Shown here: piece after piece, positions 20,358-31,003 of the stretch
Numbering within the stretch: position 1 is the first letter of the stretch
Layout of the letters: each line of letters starts with the position of its first letter
DNA from: Echinarachnius parma
Taxonomy: Eukaryota > Echinodermata > Echinoidea > Clypeasteroida > Echinarachniidae
Direction of reading: 5' to 3'
DNA: 64,000 nucleotides
Assembly: GCA_037951105.1 (NCBI GenBank)
Contig: JBAMJV010008890.1
Coordinates: forward strand, 94,493-158,492
Program-made: the position numbers and the translations under genes
Notes under the pieces: generated by a model
What the model was told of the DNA's origin: nothing
Seen by the model: only the letters and a program-made list of their open reading frames with translations
Databases searched by the model: none

Positions 20358-23300
20358 ATGGCTCTGTTTATGGTTGGTTGTTTTTCTTTTGTGATGGCTT
20401 TGTCACTGCTGACCCTCAATACGGGTGGGTGCTCGGCGATTTCGCAAAATGCGTCTTTTAAAGTTTTTGTTGATCATTTGACCTCTAACCCAGATATAGT
20501 CTTTTTGCAAGAGACTTATCAGCTAAATGAAAATAGCTCTTGTTGGAGGGAATGGTCTTATGTTCCTTTTTGTTCGCCAAGCTCCTCTCGTGGGTCAGGG
20601 GTCACAACGTTATTGAATAGCTCAAAAATAGAGTGTTTGTCTTCACTTTCTGTTTGTGATGGGTATATTTTATATCATAAAATTTGTTTCAATAGGGCCA
20701 TATATCACATTTATAATACCCTCATCCCCCATGATGATCGGCTGGCTTTACGTACCATAACAGCCCTTCATGATCATGTTTCTAGCTGTAATGATGGCAC
20801 TATTGTCATTGGGGGCGATTTTAATTGCACGGAGAACCCAGTACTTGATCGTTTTCATATGTCAGTAGAACACAGGGCTAAAGTTTCAGTTGCTTTGAAG
20901 AATGTATTTAATTCGTTTTCGCTTTGTGATACTTGGCGTAGATTGAATCCTGGTGTAAAGAAATTTACTTGGTTTAGAAATAATTCGGTTAGTGTTCATG
21001 GGGCTTCTAAGTCCAGGCTAGATCGTTTTTATGTACCGCTATGTTTATTTTCTTCTGTTCATTCATGTGATATTATTCCTTGTTCCCTTTCTGATCATTC
21101 AGCGGTGCTGTTGAAATTTAAGCCCCCTTCAATTCGTGGAGGAAGTGCTTATTGGCACTTTAATAATACTTTATTAGAGGATGAGAATTATAGGGAAATT
21201 ATAAAATCCTTTTGGTTAGATTGGCAGAAGGAAAAGAATAATTTTGTGGAAGTTGCTTCTTGGTGGGATTTTGGTAAAGTTCATATTAAGTCTATTACTC
21301 AAATGTATAGCTCTAAGATTAGGCAAGAGAAACGGTCAGCTTTATTTGATATTAATAGAAGGATCGATGAACTTCAGTCTACACCAGACTTTACTCTTGA
21401 GATTAGAAATGTACTTGCTGAACAAAGAGATGCACTTAATTTATTATTGAAAAATGAGGCACAGGGTGCTCTCATAAGGTCTCGCTTTAGATACACGAAT
21501 GAGTCTGATTCTTGTTCTAGTTTCTTTTTTAATCTTGAAAAGTCGAATTCGAATTCTAAAAATATGTCTCGCATTCGTCTCCCTTCTGGTTGTATAACAG
21601 AAGATCCGAATGAAATAAGAATGCATGTTCGTAATTTTTATGAGTCTTTATACTCGTCTTCTGATGTCGATAAGAGTGCCCTAGAATATTTATTACCCGA
21701 TTCCATTGTTTATGACCCCTCTCTATTAGAGGATCTTGAAGACCCTCTTTCGGAGGAGGAGTTTGATGTTGCAGTACAGCACCTTGGCAAGAATAAGTCG
21801 CCCGGTTTAGATGGGCTCACATCAGAATTTTTTCAGGTCTTTTGGCCTACTTTACGTGATGATTTTTTCTCTGTTATTTGTTCGTCGTTTGAGTCGGGGG
21901 CTCTGCCTCCCTCTCTTAGACGGGCAGTTATAACGTTGCTCCCTAAAAAAGGAGATTTGGCGGATGTTTCAAATTGGCGCCCCGTTTCTCTTTTGAATAC
22001 GGATTATAAAATTCTTGCCAAGGTGCTGGCTGGCAGGCTAACGCAATATATTGGCAATGTTATTGGTGAGGATCAAACATACTGTATTCCTGGCCGGTCC
22101 ATTTATGATAATATTAATTTAATTCGTGATGCTATTTTTTATGCAAATGCTGAAGATATACCCTTGGCCTTGATTAATTTAGATCAGAAAAAGGCTTTTG
22201 ATAATGTGGATCACTCTTATTTGTTCAACGTTATGAAGAAAATGGGGTTTGGTGATCGTTTTATTTTTTATATACAGACTTTGTACGAGGGTGCTGAGAG
22301 CCTTATAAAAGTAAGTGGGTCACTGACTTCCCCCTTCCTTTTTGAGAAGGGAATTCGTCAGGGGTGCCCCCTCTCAGGACTACTCTATACTATTGCAATC
22401 GAACCGTTTTTAGTTACTTTAAGGAATACTTTGATTAATCATGGTTTATGTATACCTGGAACTAATGTGAATTGTGCTATATCTGCGTATGCAGATGATG
22501 TAACTGTTTTTATTACTTCGGACCCAGGGTTCGCTGTGGTTGAGAAGGCTTATGATTTGTTTAGCCGCGCCTCTGCTGCTTGTCTTAATACACAAAAGTC
22601 TCAGGGCTTATGGGTTGGCCGATGGATGGGGCGCAATGATTCGCCCTTGAATTTTATGTGGAATAATGAAGGTCTCCCGTTTCTTGGAGTTCATTTGGGA
22701 AACACAATTAATTATGTGCGTCAGAATTGGAGTAAGTGTAAAGATAAATTAATTAAAACGTTTGCTTCTTGGTCTCGGCTTGTTTATTCTTTGTCTTTTA
22801 AAGGGAAAGTTTTAATTGCAAATCAGCTGGCAGCCTCTAAGGTTTTCCACTGTTTAGCGGTTCTTTCTCCCCCAGACAATATTCTAAATGAACTCCAGAA
22901 TTTACTTGTTGATTTTGTGTGGTCTAAGAAGCGACATATGTTGAAAAAATCAGTTCTTTTTGAACAACCTGACAAAGGAGGACTTGGTCTAGTTTGCCTC
23001 CAAGCACGCGTTTTTTCTTTTAGGTTCGGTTTTCTTCAACGTTTTTTCAATCTTACTTCACATCCGGCTTACCTTTTTATGAAATGGTTTTTTCGACAAT
23101 ATTGTAAGTTGGGTTATGATTATCAATTGTTTCACGTTGAAATTAACCCTAAATTTCTTGTTAGTTTGCCGGTTTTTTATGGTGAGGTTTTGCGTGCTTG
23201 GATGGTGTCCGGAGCCCGTATAGATACACGATCTATCTCGTTTAATTATGCTGCCAATATGCCATTAACTTGTTTTTTGTTACCAAATGATAATTATGTT

Positions 23301-24260
23301 GGTTGCTGCCCCCCTGCTCGACCATTGGCGTGCGGGGCCCAACTAGTCCGCCACTTGCTTGACCCCCTGTCTGGTCTGTGGCTTGACCCCTCCGCTTTAC
23401 ATATATTTTTTAAAGGACTTCGCCCGCCTTCCCTTCGTCTCCTCCGCCGCGAACTCCAGCACCTGCGCCTTGCCATCACTAGCGCGTTTCCAGCCTGGTT
23501 CAACGAGCTTGGGTGCAAGATATCGACACATGTGGATCTACAGACAATTTCATCTTTCCCATCGGTTGCGATCGACGTCTGCTTGCCGATGCTTGAAAAT
23601 GGAAGCAAAGCTTCGTCAAAATCTATCTACAGGATGTTCAACAAGATCATTAACAAACTTTCCGACCATGTTTCGCACTGGCACCGAATTGGGTCCGTCG
23701 ACGAGTCAACCAAGCTGCAGTGGGCCCTTGTCTACAAGCTACCGACGTCGAAGAAGGAAGGCGATGTCCAGTTTAAGCTTTTTCACAATATATTGCCCTC
23801 ACTTACTGTTTTGCATCATATAAATCCTGATATTTTTTCGCGACACTGCGGCTGGTGCAAGGATGCACCAGGTACAATCGAACATTTATTTATTCAATGC
23901 CCGGCCATTCAACCGGTCCTTACTCTTTTGTCCGTATTATTGAATCGTTTGTTCCCATCTTTACTTTTAAATTTTGATTTATACTGGTCCCTTGTCCCGT
24001 GCGCAGGTGGTCGTAGCAGGGAGGCGGTGCGCCTCGCTAATTTTTTGATCATTAGTTGCAAGTGTGTCATTTATACTTTGTTTCGTACGAATTCTTTTTC
24101 CAATCCTGTGATTATTTGGCAGCATCGGTTAAAAAGCAGGATTTTATATGAATTTCATTATTATCATTTGTGCCACAATGTCGATGCTTTTTTAAAAACG
24201 TGGTCACATAATAATACTCTGTTCCTTTTCGATGATTGCAAATTGATTTGGTTGTTTTAG
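20358..24260 (+). CDS. Tx1-LINE ORF2: endonuclease-reverse transcriptase
   Basis: A ~1300-residue enzyme that nicks the target and reverse-transcribes element RNA there. In order: APE-type endonuclease with FLQET (about residue 50), GGDFN (152-156), RLDRFYV and catalytic SDH (245-247); RT with LPKKGDLADVSNWRPVSLLN, block A LINLDQKKAFDNVDH (about 608-622), GIRQGCPLSG, and catalytic YADD (711-714); a long C-terminal region with a CX2CX8HX4C zinc motif (C1164, C1167, H1176, C1181). Starts at ATG 20358, 20370 or 20394 are possible; the last begins MALSLLTLNTGG right at the endonuclease fold. No stops or frameshifts. Codon use is T-rich at third positions, but ORF1 is C-rich in its proline segment. 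Confidence 0.92.
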   Translation: MALFMVGCFSFVMALSLLTLNTGGCSAISQNASFKVFVDHLTSNPDIVFLQETYQLNENSSCWREWSYVPFCSPSSSRGSGVTTLLNSSKIECLSSLSVCDGYILYHKICFNRAIYHIYNTLIPHDDRLALRTITALHDHVSSCNDGTIVIGGDFNCTENPVLDRFHMSVEHRAKVSVALKNVFNSFSLCDTWRRLNPGVKKFTWFRNNSVSVHGASKSRLDRFYVPLCLFSSVHSCDIIPCSLSDHSAVLLKFKPPSIRGGSAYWHFNNTLLEDENYREIIKSFWLDWQKEKNNFVEVASWWDFGKVHIKSITQMYSSKIRQEKRSALFDINRRIDELQSTPDFTLEIRNVLAEQRDALNLLLKNEAQGALIRSRFRYTNESDSCSSFFFNLEKSNSNSKNMSRIRLPSGCITEDPNEIRMHVRNFYESLYSSSDVDKSALEYLLPDSIVYDPSLLEDLEDPLSEEEFDVAVQHLGKNKSPGLDGLTSEFFQVFWPTLRDDFFSVICSSFESGALPPSLRRAVITLLPKKGDLADVSNWRPVSLLNTDYKILAKVLAGRLTQYIGNVIGEDQTYCIPGRSIYDNINLIRDAIFYANAEDIPLALINLDQKKAFDNVDHSYLFNVMKKMGFGDRFIFYIQTLYEGAESLIKVSGSLTSPFLFEKGIRQGCPLSGLLYTIAIEPFLVTLRNTLINHGLCIPGTNVNCAISAYADDVTVFITSDPGFAVVEKAYDLFSRASAACLNTQKSQGLWVGRWMGRNDSPLNFMWNNEGLPFLGVHLGNTINYVRQNWSKCKDKLIKTFASWSRLVYSLSFKGKVLIANQLAASKVFHCLAVLSPPDNILNELQNLLVDFVWSKKRHMLKKSVLFEQPDKGGLGLVCLQARVFSFRFGFLQRFFNLTSHPAYLFMKWFFRQYCKLGYDYQLFHVEINPKFLVSLPVFYGEVLRAWMVSGARIDTRSISFNYAANMPLTCFLLPNDNYVGCCPPARPLACGAQLVRHLLDPLSGLWLDPSALHIFFKGLRPPSLRLLRRELQHLRLAITSAFPAWFNELGCKISTHVDLQTISSFPSVAIDVCLPMLENGSKASSKSIYRMFNKIINKLSDHVSHWHRIGSVDESTKLQWALVYKLPTSKKEGDVQFKLFHNILPSLTVLHHINPDIFSRHCGWCKDAPGTIEHLFIQCPAIQPVLTLLSVLLNRLFPSLLLNFDLYWSLVPCAGGRSREAVRLANFLIISCKCVIYTLFRTNSFSNPVIIWQHRLKSRILYEFHYYHLCHNVDAFLKTWSHNNTLFLFDDCKLIWLF

Positions 24261-24466
24261 AGTTTGCATCTACCTTATGTAGATGCGTTTGTTATTACAT
24301 GTACGTTGTATTGTTTTTACATTGTTTACTTCGGTAACAATGTTTATACTTGTATAACCTTTGTAAACAAACTTTACGTTTGTATTATGTACTATTCTTT
24401 TATTGTAAACTTCTGACTTTGATTTATAGTTTGTAAATAAAGATATCCTTTTGAAAAGTCAAAGTC
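24261..24466 (+). other. Tx1-LINE 3' UTR with four stem-loops
   Basis: Four inverted repeats follow the ORF2 stop: GCATCTAC/GTAGATGC with a 5-nt loop (24266-24286); ACATTGTTTAC/GTAACAATGT closed by a UUCG tetraloop with one bulge (24319-24343); ACAAAC/GTTTGT (24367-24383); and GACTTTGA/TCAAAGTC (24415-24422 with 24459-24466), the last enclosing AATAAA and ending at the TTC junction. In several LINEs the RT recognises 3' stem-loops; that use here is inference. Confidence 0.75.
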
Positions 24467-24593
24467 TTCTTCTTCTTCTTCTTCTTCTTCTTCTTCTTCT
24501 TCTTCTTCTTCTTCTTCTTCTTCTTCTTCTTCTTCCTCCTTCTTCTTCTTCTTCTTCATCATCATTATCATCATCATCATCATCATCATCATT
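24465..24593. repeat. (TTC)n then (ATC)n microsatellite, 3' flank
   Basis: About 30 TTC units with a CCTCC interruption near 24535, then ATC/TCA units to 24593. It mirrors the ATC-TTC order of the 5' side, as expected if the LINE landed in a compound ATC/TTC locus. Confidence 0.93.
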
Positions 24594-25099
24594 TAGGAAA
24601 TACAGTGTAGTAACAATATGACATACCTAGAGGTAGTTCTTATGTAAAGGGTAGACACAGGAAAAGAACAAACATCACGTCATAAATCACATTTCCAAAA
24701 TAGACGACTCTTTAGAGATATTTATTTAAATTATTAAGTCTGACAACAATTATTTGAAAACTATTTCAGTACTGATTTTTGGTGGGGCGATAACCACTCA
24801 TAACAATGCAGACATCGATTATCTCACCAGAGATATAACCATGGTCAAGTATTCATGAATTTACTCGTCTGGTGTAAAATCTGTTCGTTTTGCGTTACTT
24901 AATTTTCAGTATGGATATATAATTATATGTAAACTTCGGTAAGAGAAAAGAAGTTTGCATCTGCTCCGCGTTGGACAACACCACGACAAGGGGAGTTTAT
25001 TCTTTTGAGGGAAAGTGAAACTTGAGTTCTTAGGTAACATTTATATGCCACCAAGTAACTGTATCAATGACAATAAGTGAAATAAATATACCTTAAACA
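24594..25099. other. Intergenic, nothing recognised
   Basis: AT-rich spacer. No supported feature. Confidence 0.5.
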
Positions 25100-25530
25100 T
25101 ACCTTGAAGGCCACGCCTCACCTCACCGTCTTGCGGCAGGGTTTAGGGGGCCCTTTTGAGCCAATTTTAAAAACCCAAGTTGGATCTGTTTCTTAAAACT
25201 TAGGAGTGAGGGGGCTTGGACTACACTTTGTGGGAGTTTGTTCCATATGCTGACAATCCTTTGACTGTAAAAGTTTGTCCTGACATCCAGCCTGCTTCTG
25301 AACTTTATGAACATAACACATGCATTAATAATTTTGTGCAGATTTATGCTAGCGTAACGCGTGGGACAAAATTGGAAAAAAGGTTGGGCTTGCCCTGGGG
25401 GGAAAAGGGCGCTATATGTTGCGTTTTGACTAAATTTATCTGCATACTGTCTTGTAGCTCGTGGCCGTCTCTCTGCGATGCCAAATTCCAGACAATAATC
25501 ATTTCTTTTGGGGGGATATTTATCCAATTT
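25100..25530 (-). pseudogene. LINE C-terminal fragment (CR1/jockey type)
   Basis: On the minus strand a 134-codon frame ends with FYSQRIVSIWNKLPQSVV followed by APSLLSFKKQ, the hallmark end of CR1/jockey-superfamily ORF2 proteins. Nothing of the RT core is present, so this is a short 5'-truncated remnant; upstream residues (ADKFSQNATYSALFPPGQ) do not match a known block and may be frameshifted. Sequence to the left (about 25080-25122) would be its 3' UTR. Confidence 0.65.
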
Positions 25531-26012
25531 GAATAGTGCTTAATGGAGTTTCTACAAGTCTACTACTAATGTGTAACATATGATTATCTCGGAAGTACAA
25601 ACATGACTTAGCGCCCTTCTCTTTCTCAACCAACATTTACACTTTTATTCTAAAGAGCATGGTGATTTGGAAACCAACATGTTTGCACATTTTGGAATCT
25701 ACACAAGGAATATTCAACCAATGATCGCTAATAGCTTAACAACAATTGGTCAAACAATATGAAAGAATACTCGAACAGAAATATAAAACATAATGATCAT
25801 TTTATTCTCAACAAAACGAATTTATTTTACTGTGACTATATTATATACGATACCGATATTTGTTTCTGTGAAAATCATTAATACTCAATTTTAATCATAT
25901 CCGGAACGACTACTAGTAGTTGATTGTTTCATGTAGATTTACCAAGATACAACTGAATACAGGATATTTTAGTATGGTCCATGAACACAAATAGCATATT
26001 GTTCAAAAATAT
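25531..26012. other. Intergenic, nothing recognised
   Basis: AT-rich spacer with no supported feature. Confidence 0.45.
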
Positions 26013-26455
26013 TTTATATAAACCCCTCACAAAACATCTCGCAATTCAAGTTTGAGCATTCATAACCCTCTTGTACCTATATTACCTTACATGAATTTGG
26101 TATCATTGAAAAGCCTGTTAATTATTGTTTTAAATTGATACCCCATTTGTAATGGTTATATAATTATCGAATGTTCATTACACCTAAGTATGGGGCGAGT
26201 TAAAATTTAAATCTTGCAAAATGCATTGCTATTGTACGACCATTCAAAACACATACAAATCTTCAAACAAATGAAGAATTACGTTGTATTTTGCGACAGT
26301 TAGGTTTTGACATTGTCCCATAGTCAAGTGTACTGCACTTTCCAAAATTAGATAACCGTTACAAATGAGGCATCGATGTAAATGAAAATAAACATGCTTG
26401 TTAATCATATCAAATTACATGAATTTCGGAACTTTTTGTGAGGGGTTTATATACA
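26013..26455. mobile_element. Family G foldback MITE
   Basis: Perfect 20-bp inverted ends, TATATAAACCCCTCACAAAA (26015-26034) and its complement (26434-26453). Pairing continues imperfectly inwards for about 150 bp per arm (CATTTGTAATGGTTATATAA against the complement of 26320-26370). TTTATATA also forms a direct repeat just outside the CCCC/GGGG core, so the target duplication could be TA, TATA or 8 bp. No coding capacity. A related end is at 52105-52135. Confidence 0.7.
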
Positions 26456-27050
26456 ATTAAGGATATATGAATAGTGACCAAGACTTTCGATTTGTTGATG
26501 CACATTTAGACATGGTTGAGAATAATGAATGTTATGTATTATATGGCTATTGTTTTAATCTCTATGTTCATCATGAACGATAATTATTATCGCTATTACA
26601 TACAAACCCAACTATTATCAGCAATACAAATTTATTACGTTATACGTGCAACGATTGCCATCATTTGTAACACATTTTGCATAAGGGGATTACGAACTAA
26701 AAAAAGAGAAAATAAGTATGAAAAACTACATAATTCATCATTTGAGAAAAATCTTTGACGGTGAAATTGTCAACATGTTTTTAATTTATTCTTTGTCATT
26801 AGTTTATTCGGTCACATTATCTTAATAAAGTAAATGATACATGTAACATCATTTTTTTCCAATACACAATTCTTGTATTACCCAAATAACTTGGAAATGC
26901 ATACATAGTAATATAATGTTGGAGAAACACGCGTAGTGATCGTGAGAAACAATCATTAGCATACAGCAACACTTTCATTGGTTAGGGAGAATCATGTACA
27001 TAGATTACAGCTTCCACTAACATTAACTTATTGACTGACAAGGTTTCGTA
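26456..27050. other. Intergenic, nothing recognised
   Basis: Contains an 80-codon hydrophobic-looking chance frame at 26516-26758 without start context or homology. No supported gene. Confidence 0.45.
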
Positions 27051-27085
27051 TCCAATTCAAGTTCAAGTTCAAGTTCAGTTTATTT
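27051..27085 (-). repeat. (TTCAAG)n, probable retroelement tail
   Basis: Four TTCAAG units followed by TTTATTTC. Read on the minus strand this is AATAAA-like sequence then a GAACTT repeat, the usual shape of a CR1/L2-type LINE or SINE 3' end. The body of such an element is not evident to the right. Confidence 0.5.
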
Positions 27086-27208
27086 CTCATCATATTAAAA
27101 ATACATCAAAATATATATACATAGGAAACAATATAGAAAACAATATTCAAGAGTATCTAAAACATCTACACACAGCAATACAAGGACATGATAAAATAGT
27201 AATAATAA

Positions 27209-30200
27209 GCCGTAGTGGATGTTTGTCACTGCAACTCTAATACACGTGTTCAATGTTTGTATGTTTGTATATTACACATAAATTCTGAATTGTTCTACAT
27301 GGCTATGTCCAAGCCCGAAAAGTCACAATTTCAATGTTAATTAGATCAATATTACAATTGTTTGATGATGATTCTTTCGTGTTCTTCGGTTTATGATGAA
27401 TTGGAATATCAGATGTTACCGGTTCCCATAACCTTTCAATATTAAGTTAATCAAAAAGGGAAAGGCCTTGACAGGCCAATGGCCTTTGCCTTTCCTTTTT
27501 TGAGCTACAACTTATTGAAATGAATCTAAAAATGAATTACAAAACATACATAACACTTACAAACACATAACAGGCAGGCGTATAAATTAATAGAGCTATT
27601 GTAATGACGTATTATTTAGAAATCCTTTCGACTTCCTTTTAAAATAACCTAGAGTTGGACAGTTCCCTGGCTACAGGCATGATATTAATATTACAATGTT
27701 CATAAACTGATTTAGGAGACAGTCATTGGACTGGCAGATAATGCAAATCCATTATCTGTCATGAGTTAGTACATGAACCCGTCAAGCATCATAGTTATTA
27801 TGCAACAATTAATTAAAAACATTGACAACTTAAAACGTAAATACATTTGCCAACACCCGAGGACCAGCAACCTAGGGTTGACTGTCGTTTATCCAGCTTT
27901 GCGCCAGCATCAGAGAATGAAGTCGCCAGAATCATCAAGAATTCGCCATCTACATACAGCCCTCATGATCCAATTCCAACGTGGCTGCTTAAGAAACATT
28001 TTGAAGACATTGTACCACATGTTACATTAATAGTTAATCGGTCCCTGGAATCCGGTTTATTTCCTTTATATTTCAAGAAAGCAATCATAAAACCACTTTT
28101 GAAGAAGCCAAGCCTTGATCAGGATTCTTTCCAGAACTACCGACCGGTTTCAAACTTGAAATTCCAGTCCAAATTTCTGGAACGAGTCGTCGCTTATCGC
28201 CTCCAGGCCTATCTGGATCATAACAGCTTAACAGAACCTCTTCAGTCTGCTTATAGAAAGTACCATAGCACTGAATCCGCCCTCACAAAGGTTCATAATG
28301 ATATCCTTCTCTCCATGGATTCAAAGCACGCTGTATTCCTTGTATTGCTCGATCTGTCAGCTGCGTTTGACACTATTGACATTGATCTCCTTATCCATCG
28401 ATTTGACATGCTTGGAGTGGAAGGATTAGCACTATCTTGGATAAAGTCATATTTGTGTCACAGGAAGCAATCAGTCCGAGTCAATGACTCATTCTCCTCT
28501 GAACAGGAACTCCTATACGGAGTTCCCCAAGGTTCACTCTTAGGACCGTTGTTTTTACTATCTATAATACTCCCCTTGCAGAAATAGCTCGTCGTCATAA
28601 TGTAAATGTTCATTTATATGCCGACGATATACAGCTTTACATATTATTTAAACTTTCCGAATCTGATAGTGAAGTTATGGCCAAGAGAAAAGTTGAATCC
28701 TGCATAGCAGATATAAGACGATGGATGATAAACAATAAACTCAAGTTAAATGATGATAAAAGTGAATTTATAGTTGTTGCATCTCAAAGGCACCGTAGTA
28801 AGATTCAATGTAATTCGATTCAAATTGGTGGCGTAGAAGTCCCAGCAGTGTCCAATGTTAGAAATCTAGGTGTACAATTTGATTCCACTATGTCAATGTC
28901 ATCTCACATTAATGCAACGTGTCGTTCAGTGTACTATCATATTCGCAATATTAGTAGTATTCGTAAATCACTTTCAAAAGAAGTAGCTCCCTATGTTATT
29001 CATTCTTATGTTATATCACGTTTAGATTATGGTAATGCATTGTTATATAATGCACCAGTTACACAACTTGCTAAGTTACAGAGGGCTAAGAATGCTGCAG
29101 CACGAGTTCTTACTGATATTCCTAAGTTTTCTCACATAACTCCTATTTTAAAGGACTTGCATTGTTTACCTGTGAAAGAGAGTATAATGTACAAAATACT
29201 TATTATGACATGGAAAGCTCTCAATGGTCGTTCTCCTCAATATGTATTAGATTTGGTTAGTGTATATGTACCAAATAGAAATCTTCGCTCCCTGAATTGT
29301 AATATGTTATCAGTACCAAAAGTTCAATCGTTGGCAGGTGAAAAGTCCTTTCTGTATTCAGCACCAACATTATGGACTTCTTTGCCAGTTAATGTTAGAA
29401 ATGCGACATCAATTGAGTCTTTTAAAATAGGTATAAAGACAATTTTGTTTAAATTAGCATTTGATTAGGGACTATATTTCTATTTCTCTCTCCTTTCCTT
29501 TCCTTTTCATTTCTATTTGCGCCTGAGAATAGTTTACTAGATTCATGGCGCATTATAAGTGCTCTTTATTTTATTTACTTAAACACATACTGCATGTTGG
29601 CAACTTTAAAAAATAACTGAATATTGAAAAGTTATCGGAACCGGCAACATAATGATATGAGCCCATGCACCACACTTTCGGTCATAAGTCGCTGTGGATC
29701 TTTAGTACATAGAGCCACAAAATCATACAAAATTGTCTCTGTGTGAAAATTTCAATTTTACGGGAATTGATACTTGCACATTCTCTGAAATTGCAGGTCC
29801 TAATTCGAATTTTGTATACCTTAAATAATGATTTCGCTCGATGTGTGAGAATGCTTTTCTGTATGAATCAAAACTTTAGAAGCGATTTTCTCTGTTGTTT
29901 AACAAATAGCGAGGCTCCTGTCCATGTTATTAAATTGCATTTGTATGGCTTTGAACAAACTAATACGTATCAAGTTATACATCATTTTCAAGCTGACATC
30001 CTAGAGAATTAAAAACACTAACAATCTCAATTTTCATATTTCCGACCATTAACCGAAAGTGTTAGAGGCGGACCCATATTCCAATTCATCATAAACCGAA
30101 GAACACGACAGAATCATCATAAAACAATTGTAATATTGATCTAATTAACATTGCAATTGTGACTTTACTGGCTTGGACATAGCCATGTACAACAATTCAG

Positions 30201-30290
30201 TATTGATGTGAAATATAAACAAATACAAACATGTGACACATGTATTAGAGTTGCAGTGACAAATGTTTGTATCACAACAGCCAAAGTTAT
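27209..30290. mobile_element. 3-kb inverted-repeat structure enclosing a LINE
   Basis: Left arm 27209-27443 and right arm 29612-29670 plus 30075-30290 are reverse complements at high but imperfect identity: for example TTTGTCACTGCAACTCTAAT on the left and its complement near 30247-30267, and TTCTTCGGTTTATGATGAAT on the left against 30081-30101. The right arm has about 400 bp (29671-30074) absent from the left. A CR1/L2 LINE lies between the arms. No transposase frame and no clear target duplication were seen, so it may be a large DNA-element relic or an inverted duplication. Confidence 0.6.
27780..29600 (+). pseudogene. CR1/L2-type LINE, RT and C-terminus, frameshifted
   Basis: A 5'-truncated LINE. 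The first frame (27847-28587) gives DPIPTWLLKKHFEDIVP, NYRPVSNLKFQSKFLERVV, block A VLLDLSAAFDTID and YGVPQGSLLGPL. A one-base shift near 28550 breaks it; the other frame continues with YNTPLAEIARRHNVNVH and catalytic YADD (28617-28628) and then runs open to the stop at 29466, ending with LPVNVRNATSIESFK. The 3' UTR includes GGCGCATTATAAGTGCTC and TTTATTTTATTT, like CR1/L2 tails. No endonuclease. Dead because of the shift and truncation. Confidence 0.82.
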
Positions 30291-30655
30291 ATTTTAAAGA
30301 TTTTTTTCAAAAGAATAAAGAAGGAGTAGGTTTGACTCAACATAAATACAACACGATTGGCACTTAGTCCATGCTTAATGCCAATGCCAATGGCATAAAT
30401 GATGATGACGATTTTCCTATCAAGTATAGAATAGCCTTATTCTACTTGCGTAATGGCTAAGGTTCACAACAGTGTTTTCCATTGAATACATGGTTCAAAC
30501 AGCCAATTAACGTTTGTATGTAGCGACGTAAGTTCATTTCAATTTCATAATAAAATGTTAGGATTACAGAACTACTAACTTTGATACCACGAACAAAGGG
30601 GCTCTTGTTGTATTATGCATAGCGATCCTCATTTCGTATTATGAATAGCAGCCCT
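30291..30655. other. Spacer ending in TATGAATAGCG repeats
   Basis: The last 60 bp contain ATTATGCATAGCGATCCTCATT and TATTATGAATAGCAGCCCTC. The same kind of unit resumes at 34589-34670, on the other side of the CR1-like LINE, so the LINE appears to have inserted into a small array of these units. Confidence 0.5.
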
Positions 30656-31003
30656 CTTCTGAGTGTTGAGTGTGCGCACCTATGCAGGTTGCCCCTCAAA
30701 ACTGCTCCAGTAAATGTGCTGTTTTTAATGCCTTTTTAGTGAGGCTGACCTTTACTGTTTGTGTTAAACGTTTATTTGGGATGTTTGGACACTTTTAAGT
30801 TTGATTTAGTGTGATATCTGGACACGAAACAGTTGTAATTTGGAGATTGTGTTTTCAGCATATTCATGTACTGTAATGCATTTGCTGTTAGCCATTTTGC
30901 CATAGACTTTGTATATATCTCACACTGCTGTATCATTCAAGTGAATACTCTTTTCATCGATTGCTGGTGATCTATTGAGGGAAGCTACACACTGCACCGT
31001 ACA

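Larger units (their letters stand above)
18522..24466 (+). mobile_element. Full-length Tx1-clade LINE inserted in a TTC microsatellite
   Basis: A complete two-ORF non-LTR retrotransposon: a ~230-bp T-rich 5' region, ORF1 (18751-20307), a 50-bp spacer to the first ORF2 ATG, ORF2 (20358-24260) and a ~206-bp 3' UTR with hairpins. Both ORFs are uninterrupted, with all catalytic motifs in place, so this could be an active or very recent copy. It is flanked on both sides by TTC repeats in the same orientation, the pattern of a microsatellite-targeted insertion. ORF2 wording (LINLDQKKAFDNVDH, GIRQGCPLSG, YADD) is that of the Tx1 group of the L1 superfamily. From memory, Tx1-group lineages that target microsatellites, including TTC, are known in fish; a database comparison would settle kinship. 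Confidence 0.9.

Noticed and set aside
26516-26758. Small hydrophobic membrane protein
   Set aside because: AT-rich chance frame with no splice or start context and no family resemblance.
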